Of a stretch of 64,000 bases of DNA, positions 1-9,230 are shown piece after piece. A program made the position numbers and the translations under genes. Each line of letters starts with the position of its first letter. Position 1 is the stretch's first letter. The DNA is from Pyrrhosoma nymphula (taxonomy: Eukaryota; Arthropoda; Insecta; Odonata; Coenagrionidae): contig OY754329.1 in assembly GCA_963573305.1 (NCBI GenBank), positions 67,887,084 through 67,951,083 of the forward strand. The letters run 5' to 3'. Under the pieces are notes generated by a model, which saw nothing but the letters and a program-made list of their open reading frames with translations, had not been told where the DNA came from and searched no databases.

Positions 1-11
1 AAGAAAAAAAA

Positions 12-78
12 AATCCGCAACCTGGGATCTATGAGGATAACCGGTTCAGCGCCTCTAACCACTCGGCCACGGCTTCTG
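12..78 (-). repeat. tRNA-derived SINE head
   Basis: Read on the minus strand this matches the 5' half of a class II (Ser/Leu-type) tRNA. It has a perfect internal pol III A box (TGGCCGAGTGG), then GTTAGAGGCGCTGAACC. The expected B box is badly eroded (only CCCAGGTTGCGGATT remains), and a run of T follows at once, as at a pol III terminator. The intact A box with a lost B box and no clean acceptor stem argue for a SINE or tRNA pseudogene, not a working tRNA gene. A decayed true tRNA gene cannot be excluded. Confidence 0.5.
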
Positions 79-88
79 TTGATGAGAT

Positions 89-1532
89 TGCAAAGGATTT
101 ATACGCAAGAAAATTCTTTAGTTGCGTTTTTCTCTCGAACTTGGACCCAATGGAAGAAAGCTGTGACACTTTTCCCGCATTATTTCTATAGTTTCAGAAA
201 ATAATTGCGTCATTTGGATCCCGAACATCAGTCACGCGATGTCTCCTTGTAAGTGATCAAAAGCGCTGGCAGACAGGTGACCGTGGCATCGGGGGAAGCA
301 GCAGAGCGGAGACCAGACGAGATACCAGAGGATAACCAGGAGGGGACTTCGCTCGAGCCCTGGGAGAAGTGAGCCGTCTTGGGCCTGACCACGGAGCTAA
401 GTACCCATGACCCTTGTCTTCCTCCAAATAATAGGGCAGAAGAGAAACTCTTTCCCCCCAGTGTCAGGCAGTCTGGAGCCTGTAGACTAAGTGTTAATTA
501 GTGCCACGAGGCAAAAACATTTGTTTAATTGCGCCAGACGCCCCGAGAGCGCATTCTATCTCAGTCTTAATTTTGCTGACGCAGAGCGTCATTCCTGTAT
601 CACTCAGTTCCACCGTGAGCACCTGTGAGAGTACTCTTACTATCCGATCATTATTCTTTTGATGCCGGCCGTTTATCCTATTTTTACGTGTGTTTGGTTG
701 AGTTTCGTCCCAATTGGCCGCGAGAAAGTAATTTTGTTCTGTCCGATAATAAAAGACCATTTTCACTGTTTTTCTAACGAGCTAATTACTTGCGAGGTGG
801 TTTTCCATCCCCGGCTGATTCAATGGGGCCGTGTTCGTTCGTCCGCACCGAGTAGAGCCCCATACACCCAATATTGAGTAAGGTCTCAAACTCCGCTAGC
901 TGGGCTAGGTCAGCGAGAGGAGGCATCGTCTCACTTAACGGACACAAAGTGCGAAGGTCACAATATATAACAGAAAAGCTTTGCAATGTACGAAAATCAT
1001 TAGGAATTACTCATCGCATAGCTTAATATAATTATTCCATGTGCATATTTAAAAAACATATTCACCCCTATGTAAATTTTTGCCTCATTCATACTTATGT
1101 ATAAATATTTGTACAGTCCATTCGTGTTAACCTGGCCGATGACAACTCGCGAGAGGGGAAATAAGTGGAGGAGAGGAGGAACATTGAAGGGGTATCTGCC
1201 CGCCATACGTCATGCGCAGTTAGCGTTTTGGTTCGGACTAGTCCAAGTTAATACAATTTCGCCCATCAAGGGGTAGGGTTTTCAAGTCTCATGTGGTTTG
1301 CCTCTGGACAACGTGCGGGTGTATACAAGACAGCCCATTCGACTTCAGATTTGAAGGTGAACCGTTCTCCTCCACTTTCTCCCTCCCTTTCCACCGCGGG
1401 AAAACGTCGCGCATGGCTCCCCTCTCAGTAACCGTTGCTTCCCATATTTTTTGAGTTGGACTAGGCCCACCTGCGCGGTAGACTTCTCATGTCAGTGTCG
1501 GTCAGGTTAACGCGAATTGACTGTACATGAAT
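89..1532. other. no recognisable gene
   Basis: This is unique-looking, mixed-composition sequence. It is relatively G+C-rich at about 240-420 and 780-960. Short open frames on both strands (up to 90 codons) have no recognisable motif and overlap each other. I see nothing I can name here. Confidence 0.5.
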
Positions 1533-1612
1533 CCATCTACATCTACATCTACATACTACCCCGCAAGCCGCCTCAATAGGCGTGTGGCGGGGGGTGTTAG
1601 GACACCAGCCGT
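1533..1612 (-). mobile_element. CR1-like retrotransposon 3' tail
   Basis: On the minus strand this reads CTGGTGTCCTAACA, then a C-rich/G-rich stem-loop (CCCCGC pairing with GCGGGG, and inside it CGCC pairing with GGCG), then GTAGTAT and a (GTAGAT)n tract of about four units at 1533-1556. The same arrangement follows RT fragments at 14.7, 32.5 and 48.9 kb. It is therefore the 3' end of a non-LTR element that used a microsatellite-type 3' terminus. Only about 80 bases remain: a heavily 5'-truncated insertion. Confidence 0.65.
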
Positions 1613-1689
1613 TTACATATAAAAAGGAAACGCTCTATGAAATTACGCCGCTTTCACCACTATCCACCTCTTAACGTAATTTCCAGGCA

Positions 1690-1871
1690 TTAAAATTTTG
1701 TCTGTTAGTAGATTGATATAAATGGAGTGTTTTATAAGGCATCTGAGAGGAATATATAAACAATCGAGAACGCAAGTCTTTCAGCAGAAACGGTTCATAA
1801 AGCAGAGGGGATACTAAGACATGAAAGAAGTTGGTTTGGAGCAGTACATGGCTGCAGTCAACCAACTCTAG
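1690..1871 (+). pseudogene. transposase C-terminal fragment, inverted partner copy
   Basis: Positions 1793-1877 are an inverted copy of 2152-2237, the end of the transposase fragment lying on the opposite strand. The shared end reads MAAVNQL followed by a stop in one frame. Upstream of the shared part the similarity becomes patchy and stops interrupt the frame. It is either one half of an inverted pair of DDE transposons or a folded-back copy; which is not decidable from the sequence. Non-functional. Confidence 0.35.
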
Positions 1872-1934
1872 GGTTAAATGACTAAAATATTATTTGAATT
1901 CTTTCATTGTATATGGGCTAAGTGAGATGGTATT

Positions 1935-2130
1935 GCCTTTCCTTGGGCAGTAGAACTAATTAACGTTGGAAGGAGTGTGGTAAGCATCGGGATTAAATTA
2001 CGATAATGGTCATATAAGCTCCAGATGATGCCATGTGATAAACAAATTCAGTGATGCCGCAGACTTAAATGTTTTCGTGTATTTCAGTAGTATGTGGCAA
2101 CTGAAAAAAAGTGTGACCACTGGAAATAAT
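1935..2130 (+). repeat. direct repeat R1, copy A
   Basis: This segment recurs at 3515-3712 in the same orientation. Shared blocks run in order from TTCCTTG and GGAAGG, through GAGCATCGG or AAGCATCGG, to GTGTATTTCAGTAGT and a later GTGTG(A/G)CCA. Estimated identity is about 70-75%, with small indels. Copy A lies between the two transposase fragments at 1.7 and 2.3 kb, copy B does not, so R1 is probably a separate element or a non-coding part of the transposon. Confidence 0.6.
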
Positions 2131-2160
2131 TCAAATAATCATTTTTAAAAATTTAATCCT

Positions 2161-2432
2161 AGAGTTGGTTGACAGCAGCAATGCACTACCCCAACCAACT
2201 TCCTTCATGTTTTGATACATACTTCTGCTTTATGAACTGTTTTATCAAGCTTACGAACGAGGGTCGCGTCAAAACTTATGCATTCTATTTTATTATGTTC
2301 GTTCTCGACGTAAGAGTGCAACTTTGGGGAGTACGGTGGAAGAAACTTAGCCTCAAACCCTGTTCCACCTAAATGGCGCTGCCATTCAATATACGATAGC
2401 AGAGTGGTGAGTGATAAGAAAGTACACATATA
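2161..2432 (-). pseudogene. Tc1/mariner (IS630-type) DDE transposase C-terminal fragment
   Basis: The minus-strand frame, open from 2429 to 2205, contains GGTGFEAKFLPPYSPKL. This matches the strongly conserved G-F-E-(V/A)-K-F-L-P-P-Y-S-P block just before the third catalytic acidic residue in Tc1/mariner and IS630-like transposases. The following stretch (SYVENEHNKIE) aligns with the usual LNPIE-N-x-W/F-S-K-I region. After the stop at about 2205, a +1 frame continues as SKHEGSWLG, a stop, CIAAVNQL and a terminal stop. So the C-terminus is present but frameshifted. The N-terminal DNA-binding and first DD portions are missing. A partial copy lies inverted at 1690-1871. Confidence 0.55.
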
Positions 2433-3514
2433 TCACAGGTGTTCAACTGAATTTATCCACGCAGAAACACTTGCATTAACTGACATTTAGCGACTCATAC
2501 TAAAAGTTTACTAACACGGGACAATGGATATTAACAAAGTGAGGCATAGAGTGCATACAGCAGCATTTGTTGAAACAGTGGCGTGAAATACTAGTCTCAT
2601 TCAGGTTAGTACTAATCTCACCCCTATAAATGAAAATCAATTTGATCAGCTCATTTGCGCTTATCGACATTCTACAGCCACAGAACTATATACGATATTG
2701 TGTCCAGTATCGGGTTCCGTGCGTTGGACATAATGAAAACTTGAAGCATTGAATACCTATCACATAATTGTGTTGTGTTCATATATCTGGTTCAGGATAC
2801 ATAATGCTAGAAACTCACACCATCACAAAATAGATGCCGGAGAAGGATATTTCTATTCCAGCAAAATCACAATGCCAAGCTCCATACCAGTTTGAAATCC
2901 GCAGAGTATTTTGGAAAATTCGGCTGGTATATCTTTCTTCAAGTACCATGCAGCCCAGAATTGGCTTCTTCAGAGTTTCATCTGTTTGGGACGACAAAGT
3001 ATTGAATGGATGGGGAACAATTCCTGACAAATACGCGGTACATCAACTGTGTAACGATGGTTGCTTTTTTCTAGAGCTGGTGCTAACCATAGAAGCATGC
3101 AGGATTTTGTTCATCACATGAAATATGGATGTCCAATTAAACGGTGGTGACAATGCTGAATAATTGTGTACTTCAACTTATTATTTGTGCTAGTGTTTTT
3201 GTCACTCATTCAACTTTTATTTTCAAGGAAATAAAATAGGTGTTACTTTTTGAGAGAAACTCGTATTCCGGATATAAGGTTTCCACAGAGTTGTTTAGAT
3301 GAAGATGGTTTCTCGGATTTTCATCAGAAATGATCCATATCCTTCGACGTGGACGTGTCCAAGAATATAGATCAATTTGAAAGAAAATCCGAAAAAAACA
3401 TCATTCCTCGAATTTATCCATAATTCTTCCCCAAAGTGCTTTTTTAGTTAGTCACTTATTTCACTCTCCACCCGAGAGTTGATTGCGTCTTAAGGCGTGG
3501 TACTTGCGAATTAC
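2433..3514. other. no recognisable gene
   Basis: A 95-codon frame on the plus strand (2834-3121) and a 71-codon frame on the minus strand (2815-3030) overlap the same bases. Neither shows a motif I recognise and at most one could be real. Nothing else can be supported. Confidence 0.4.
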
Positions 3515-3712
3515 AATAGTGTCCTTCCTTGTGTAGTAAAAGTGATACGCTGGAAGGTGTGGGATGAGCATCGGTAATAAATGACGGTAAACGGTCATAT
3601 GAGCTCAAGATCAAGCAAGGTGATAAAAAAATTCAACGATGCTGCAGGCTTAAATGTGTCCGTGTATTTCAGTAGTCCGTGGCCACTGATGACAAAGTGT
3701 GGCCATAGGAAA
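3515..3712 (+). repeat. direct repeat R1, copy B
   Basis: Second copy of the segment described at 1935-2130, about 1.6 kb downstream and in the same orientation. The best matching block is TTAAATGTGTCCGTGTATTTCAGTAGT against the copy A version with TTTT for GTGT. No transposase sequence adjoins this copy. Confidence 0.6.
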
Positions 3713-3799
3713 AATAAAGTGTCTCACTTTCTGCACTTTATTTGACGTGAGAAAGAAGCGAGATAAAATGATTCGTGGTACATCGGGAATATAGTGGTA

Positions 3800-4350
3800 G
3801 TGAACAGGGTGACTGTCGCCTGCCAAAGCTTGACGTTCAGGAGGGCTATGGAAGAGATCAGCTAAGAAGCGGGGGAGGGGGAGAAGACAGCACATGCTGG
3901 GCAACACTGCCAACATAACCTTTAGATTACGGAAAGTGTCAGCAGTGCGTTTCATCAAAAATGTTTACTATCCTACCAGAGCTGGAATAAAATACGCTGA
4001 TATTCCTCCCAACACATCGGATTGTCATTATTTTGTTCTTTTTATATAATTTCAAGAGTCAAAATACAATTATTTCATATCGGTATTTGACGAGGTGTTA
4101 GACGGAAGAAGAGACTGCCCCAGTTTCAATGTCGCTGCAATAAAGACGCTTTATTAAAATTATTATCAGAGGACCCCAACCATACAACTATTTTAAGAGC
4201 CGTAGAAAGCTAGAAAACTGATGTGAATATCAAGTAGTGCATTTAGAAGTTGGCAATGAAGGTTTTCGGCCTTGGGATCCCCTGGTAGTCCTTTGTTGAG
4301 AGTACCTTACTCCCCCGTGCGGAGGCAGTTCGTGGAGAATGCACTCTTCC
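3800..4350 (+). repeat. interspersed repeat R3, copy 1
   Basis: One of four diverged copies, with others at 5936-6120, 6545-6725 and 53420-54075. Recognisable shared blocks, in order, are TTGACGTTCAGGAG, a G/A-rich stretch, AAATACGCTGATATT near 3990, AGTTGGCAATGAA near 4250 and CTTGGGA-TCCCCTGGTAGTC near 4265. The last blocks are shared only with the 53.4-kb copy. There is no coding potential; superfamily unknown. Confidence 0.45.
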
Positions 4351-5935
4351 ACTTTAAGGGGTCTTCCGCGCGGCTATCATTACGTTTCGTTACCAGGGGT
4401 GTTGTGTTTGAAACGCTCGACATTATTTCGATCACGTAACTAAGGAGTCACGTGGTCCAATCAAAAACGGTTCGAGATTATGGTGTGTTCGAACCATTCG
4501 CAAAAATCTCACGCAATCTTTTTTTTTCGCTGGAATATTGTTGATGGAGTTGAATATCCTGATTAGAGGCACAACTAACAGCATATCACACGCTAAAGAT
4601 ATCCATCCGAGTGTTTCAAACACGCCAAAATCTCGGATCTTTCGTTATTGTACCATGTGACTCCTTAGGTACGTGATCGGAATTATCTATAGCGTCATGA
4701 ACATAACCCCATAGGAGGGACGTGTTTGAACCGCTCGAGAGAAATACGATCATTTAACTTAGGATTCACGGGTTAAAATAAGGAATGGATCAAGATTTCG
4801 ATGTTTTTTATCCACTCGGATGGATAACTTTAAACATCCGCTACGTTGTTAATTGCGTCTATAATCGAAGGTTTTTAAATTGATAAACCATATTCCAGTG
4901 AAAAAAACTCCATCGGGAGGGCTGCGTGAGATATATTTTTTTTTATGAATGATTTTGTCCAGTATTGTGCTGCTAAGCTGATGCTTAACAGCAAGTTCCA
5001 AGTTTACAATGTTGTGTTGCAATCACATGGAAAATTATTATCTATCAATAATGAAAAAAAAAATAAAAAATAAATATGGAGAAAAAAAATAATAGTGCAG
5101 TTGAGGTCCTGCTAAGCCAAAGCGGCTTGTCAGCAGGTGCCTTTAGTTAAAAAAATATATTTTTTTTGCTGTGTAGCGTTTTGGACAATTTCGGAGCTTA
5201 ACAATATTAGCCAATGGGCCACTCTTTTAGTGATTTTTTAAGAACAGATATGCTATTAATATCATGCATTGACATAGGTAATTTGTTTAACAACCCAGGG
5301 ACTACATGTGCCAAAGATCTCTTTACGAGTTTTTAATGAAAACCAAATTCTTGAACCATCCATGTTGTTGTACCACTTTAATTCTCTGCTACGTCATCGA
5401 AATTATTTTGAACGATTAAAATATAACTCCCCAGTAAATTCTTTTCTTCCAAGTCATCAGGATAGTTCAAGTCAAAACGAACTCAGTCACCTACCCGGTT
5501 AATACGCTCCAGCGGAGAATAGGGGACAACTCGGCAGACTATGATTCACACGAAAAACACGAAATATGCGTGACAGTGTGGGCGTGACATGTGATTGGCG
5601 AAAGGATGCGTGGGACGTTGGAATCAATTTCAAACCCCTCTCCTCCACCGAATGGTCAATACGATGCCTCGAATCATCACGAGGGATTTCGAGGAGGGGA
5701 GAGGAGGAGGAAGTGAACGTGATTTCGACATGGCGTGCCGCTGTCTCCAGAGGGACACGGGGTGTCACGAATTCGTGCGGGCCGACGAACATTTTTGTTA
5801 TGGCCACATGGGACGATTCATCCACATTCATAACACTCGCGATAAGCAAGCGAATGCAGACCAAAGTACTATGCTAGCCATTAAAGTACCTACTCAAACC
5901 CAATGCTTTAATGAGCCCTTTTCTGCATAGTGTTA
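4351..5935. other. no recognisable gene
   Basis: Mostly A+T-rich, with A-tracts near 5050-5170. A more G+C-rich island (about 5540-5790) carries overlapping frames of 103-121 codons on both strands; their composition follows the purine-rich GGAGGGGAGAGGAGG tract and no domain is visible. I would not call a gene. Confidence 0.45.
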
Positions 5936-6120
5936 GCGAAGCTTGGTGGTGGCACCTCCGCGGAATGTGACGTCAAGGAGGCAAAGGCTCGTGTGGAAGA
6001 GGTCGACAAAGTAGGGTAGAAAAGAGAACAGCACATGAGAGACAACACAGACAGCATAACTGCATTTAGCACTAGAGGGAAGGAAAGCGTAGGGAGCGTG
6101 GTTCAACCAGTGCGCTGGCG
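5936..6120 (+). repeat. interspersed repeat R3, copy 2
   Basis: Shares the block order of R3 copy 1: GACGTCAAGGAGGC, then a purine-rich part, AGCACATGAGAGACAACAC, and CATAACTGCATTTAGCACTAGAG. Divergence is high, so the boundaries are approximate. Confidence 0.4.
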
Positions 6121-6312
6121 TAGAACTCTTGCAACTCCGGCGTAAATGAGAAATCCCATTTATTCCATCTCGAGGCCTACCGAAGTTTCTAGTTTCATGT
6201 TATTTCCTGAAATTAAGTCGATGTTTAAGTCATTTTCCTTGTAGTACGCATTTGCTGGGAAAATATGGAAATTCCGTTGTCTCAGGCGTAACTTTAAGGA
6301 ATTTGCTTAAAA

Positions 6313-6477
6313 TATTGAATGAGAAGCAGTAACTTTGTAATTCCACATGTATTTATTGGAAACGACCAAGGTTTCGACGTAGCACGTCATCACCTGATGA
6401 TGACGTGCTACGTCGAAACCTAGGTCGTTTCCAGTAAATACATGTGGAATTACAAAGTTACTGCTTCTCATTCAATA
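6313..6477. mobile_element. 165-bp palindrome with a hammerhead-like core (foldback/PLE-type end)
   Basis: Arms 6313-6392 and 6398-6477 are reverse complements at 78 of 80 positions, separated by a 5-base loop. Each arm carries TTCCACATGT and, closer to the axis, GTTTCGACGT or its complement. Read on the plus strand through the axis, CTGATGATGACGTGCTACGTCGAAAC (6394-6419) resembles a hammerhead ribozyme core: CUGAUGA, a 5-bp stem II (GACGU/ACGUC) and GAAAC, with one extra U before the stem. No cleavage site was identified. Such arms would form a stable hairpin in RNA or single-stranded DNA. Confidence 0.75.
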
Positions 6478-6544
6478 AAAAATGGAAATATTTTACCTTA
6501 TTCCTGCTATCACCCTTTTATTGAACAAGAGTATAGTGCTAGCG

Positions 6545-6725
6545 AAATATTGTAGCAGTAGCCTGCGGGCAGATTGACATTCAGGAGAGGAAGACTCGTG
6601 TTGTAGGGTTCGGCTAAGGAGCAAAGGGAAGATGGAATGAGATGATAGCCTACGCTGCCAGAATTACCACATTTAAATTGAGAGGGCGAGAAAGTGCCAG
6701 TTTCACGACAAGGCATTTAAAATAT
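6545..6725 (+). repeat. interspersed repeat R3, copy 3
   Basis: Matches the 53.4-kb copy most closely: TTGACATTCAGGAGAGGAAG, GGCTAAGGAGC, TTTAAATTGAGAGGGCGAGAA and CAGTTTCACGACAAG correspond to GTGACATTGAAAAAGGGGAAG, GGCTACGGAGC, TTAACTTGAGATGGCGAGAA and AATTTCACGACCA there. The frames here (68-103 codons) are repeat-derived and not shared between copies. Confidence 0.45.
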
Positions 6726-7350
6726 GGAGTACATATAGAAAAATGTTTCTTTCTGTTTTTCAAACACAATGGAAAAACTAGTAAAGGTAAATATATCATT
6801 ACATGCAGGACGCGGAGCATGAATTCTCTCTCTAACCATTTCGAAGCGCTAAAAAGAATATTAGTAATGCGGGAGAGCTTTGAGATTATTGGGCAATAAA
6901 CATGGGATTTTACCGAGTGGTGGGACTTGACGTTTTGACCGATTGATGAATGAATACTCATAATGCTATATCACATTCAAATCCATTGAGTAATACGAAT
7001 TAATTTGGCTTATAAATGAATTCGAAAACGTATCATTGCCGTGCATCGTGATCTTGAGCGAATAACCGAAGCAATCTCCGAAAAGTTTGTTATTATTAAT
7101 TGGGTAACTCCCAGTGAAATGAAATGATTAAAAATTGGCTCATGATTAAGCGAGGGAGTTCAATGGATACAATTTAATGAAATGATACTGCAAAAATTAA
7201 TATTTTATTTTGCTGCAATTACCAGACAGAGTTTCTTCTCTTAATGACCTGTGCATCAAATGGAATCATTCGATATAATCCCCAAGCTTACACAGAATGA
7301 CTCGTAAACACTAAAATAAAAGTTTTTCAATATAAATGAAGATTACTAGT
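6726..7350. other. no recognisable gene
   Basis: A+T-rich sequence. A 103-codon minus-strand frame (6650-6961) overlaps R3 copy 3 and has no motif. Nothing I can support. Confidence 0.4.
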
Positions 7351-7491
7351 CCTTATTCATAATGGATAAAAACACTTGGTAACCTTCCACATACATAAAA
7401 TCCTTATTCATAATGAATAAAAAGACTTGGTAATGTTCCACAGATTCAAATCTGTGGAAGATTACCAAGTGTTTATTATCCATTATGAATA
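7351..7491. repeat. three-copy repeat, two direct and one inverted
   Basis: About 40-bp units at 7351-7391 and 7402-7442 are direct repeats: CCTTATTCATAATG, then (G/A)ATAAAAA, CACTTGGTAA or GACTTGGTAA, and TTCCACA. A third copy at 7453-7491 is inverted, so the second and third form a hairpin around CAGATTCAAATCTG. Only about 60 bp separate this cluster from the hAT element's left target duplication. Possibly a decayed foldback element. Confidence 0.6.
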
Positions 7492-7545
7492 TCGACAACC
7501 CACCAGGTCCAGCCTGAAACAGTTATATTTATGAAGATTACTGGT

Positions 7546-7553
7546 ATGATAAC
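7546..7553. repeat. left target-site duplication of the hAT element
   Basis: ATGATAAC directly precedes the element end TAGGCTGAGGACATT. The identical octamer follows the other end at 9223-9230. An 8-bp duplication is the hAT hallmark. Confidence 0.85.
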
Positions 7554-7924
7554 TAGGCTGAGGACATTGCCTAAAATGCCAATTTTTTCTTTTACTCATG
7601 AAACCAATTTTATGAAGTTATAAGTTCATTTAGGATCATTTATGGCGAAAATAGGCAATTTTTTACTGCCTAAAAATGCCTATTTTACCTGTTTAAGCCT
7701 TTTTCTGCTAATATTGCCTATTTAAGGTCCTAAAAAAGCAATATTCTTGTCAACGTCACCAAGCATCTCCTTAGTGCAGAGCTAGTATGTTATTTCAGTT
7801 TCTTTTTTAATCTATCAAGGTTGAAATTATGTCATTAAACATGCATAAAGAACAATCATCTAAAGTAATATTATATAAAGAGTAGAAAAACAACTATGGT
7901 AATTTTACGTGATGCGTACATGCG

Positions 7925-8122
7925 ATGGTTTCAATTGCCAAAAACTTGTTTGTGAAGGCACCACTCAGTATTGCTAAGTTTAAAGAGATAATGCCCGAAG
8001 TTGCTCTGCCTTCACAGCCAGTATTGATATTATGGGGAACATGGCTAAATACCGCATTATACTCTGAAGATAAAATTATTGAAATACGTGAGGTATGTGA
8101 CAGGAATAATGTGCACCTCTAA
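7925..8122 (+). pseudogene. hAT transposase middle fragment
   Basis: Sixty-five codons containing KFKEIMPEVALPSQPV, then LWGTWLNTALY and IIEIREVCD. This is the (T/R)WGTWL-N-A block typical of the catalytic core of hAT transposases related to those with the C-terminal FKY-P-(V/I)-TS-C-(D/E)-VERSFS signature. The usual R before WGTWL is L here (LWGTWL). The frame ends in a stop and the conserved continuation is lost between 8123 and 8387. The N-terminal BED finger is absent. Lies between the element's terminal repeats (7554-9222). Confidence 0.75.
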
Positions 8123-8387
8123 TATATCAGTTCGAACGTCTTTTTCACCCACTTAATGGTACACTATTGTAACCAATTTCGCTCATCTTTTATACTACAT
8201 GTCAATTCTGTCTATAAGAAAATTAAGCCATCATGGCACATGAGTAGGTTTCCTATAGGCAACAGAATATCTAGATGATTAAGAAGCAAACTGCATTCTC
8301 AATTCCAAAGCTGCAGAGTTGAATCTCTATGTCGACGCAGATCCTACGTTTATCAGATGCAATTTTGGTTAACTACCATCAATCATG

Positions 8388-8725
8388 TCATCGCTGGAGG
8401 AAAAAGAACTACTCCTTGTGGCAGATGTGGAAAAAATTCGAAAGGTGGAAAGTGAACTTATTAATATACCAACTGATGTGGGAGAAGCCTTGATTTGAAA
8501 ATTCAAGAAAGTTATGCAAAGGAACCCTGGTTGGGAAGATGTCCAGAAAATTGCAGACATTTTATCAGGGACTTCGGTTGCTCCAGGACCAAAGATGACA
8601 GCAGAAAAACTTGCGCCATTTAAGTATTGCCCTATCACCTCGTGTGAGGTTGAGAGGTCATTTTCATACTATAGAAATATCCTGACTGACTCTCGGCATC
8701 AGTTTACAGGAAAATATTTAGAGTA
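8388..8725 (+). pseudogene. hAT transposase C-terminal dimerisation region
   Basis: One frame runs from about 8388 with a single in-frame TGA at 8496. After the stop it reads KKVMQRNPGWEDVQKIADIL, then FKYCPITSCEVERSFSYY and ILTDSRHQF. The CEVERSFS block is the hallmark of the hAT C-terminal dimerisation domain, where E-R-S-F-S packs two transposase chains together. The family normally continues a short way after the RH-(S/A)-F-T helix; here TAA follows KYLE. Homodimerisation and catalysis are impossible without the missing N-terminal two thirds. Confidence 0.85.
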
Positions 8726-8927
8726 ATACATTGTTGTAAAATGTAATGCAACTTGAAATAATTAAACCTTTTGTATTTTATGTTTCTTCAATTTATACGC
8801 CAATTTGATTTGGAGTTCTATCCTCTTTCCTCTCCATCAGTTTTACCGAAAAGTAAACGTGTATTTCAGCCCAAGCTTTAAATTTCAGATGCTTCTTTGT
8901 GGCAATAAGCCGCATTATGTTTCTAGC

Positions 8928-9110
8928 CGGCCACGGTGGTGGCGGGGTAAAGTCTTCGCCTGCTAATCTTGGGATTACGGGTTCGAGTCCCGCCTGAGCG
9001 GGTATTTTACCACCCAAGGCGTAGATGTATGTCAAGTTCTTATTGTCTGGTCCCTTGAAAACCTGATTACAGGCTTAGTCTTTTGGGATTCCAGGACAGA
9101 CAGAATTTTC
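8928..9110 (+). mobile_element. tRNA-derived SINE, copy 1
   Basis: A pol III-type head: A-box-like GGTGGCGGGGTAAAGTC at 8938-8954, then CTTCGCCTGCTAATC, and a near-perfect B box GGTTCGAGTCCC at about 8980, with the T-arm complement CGCCTGAGCGGG. A related head lies at 27364-27440. The downstream body (to about 9110) is unlike a tRNA. Boundaries are uncertain because no clear target duplication was found. It lies within the hAT element, so it probably inserted later. Confidence 0.65.
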
Positions 9111-9222
9111 CGAAATGCAAAATATATTTTAAGCGCCTATTTTAAGTGCCTATTTTGAAATTTTTAGTACCTATTTAGGCTACCTATTTCTTCATTTTTA
9201 GTGCCTAAATGTCCTCAGCTTA

Positions 9223-9230
9223 ATGATAAC
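9223..9230. repeat. right target-site duplication of the hAT element
   Basis: ATGATAAC, identical to 7546-7553, immediately follows the element end GTCCTCAGCTTA. Confidence 0.85.

Larger units (their letters stand above)
7554..9222 (+). mobile_element. hAT DNA transposon, decayed, with a nested SINE
   Basis: The left end TAGGCTGAGGACATT and the reverse complement of the right end (TAAGCTGAGGACATT) match at 14 of 15 positions. Identical 8-bp duplications (ATGATAAC) flank the element. Subterminal sequence on both sides is rich in repeats of the type GCCTATTTT or TGCCTAAAA. Inside lie two hAT transposase fragments in plus orientation (7925-8122 and 8388-8725) in different frames with stops, so the element cannot encode its own transposase. 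A tRNA-type SINE sits near 8930-9110. Ends and duplications are better preserved than the coding part, which suggests this copy was already internally deleted or was mobilised in trans. Confidence 0.85.
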
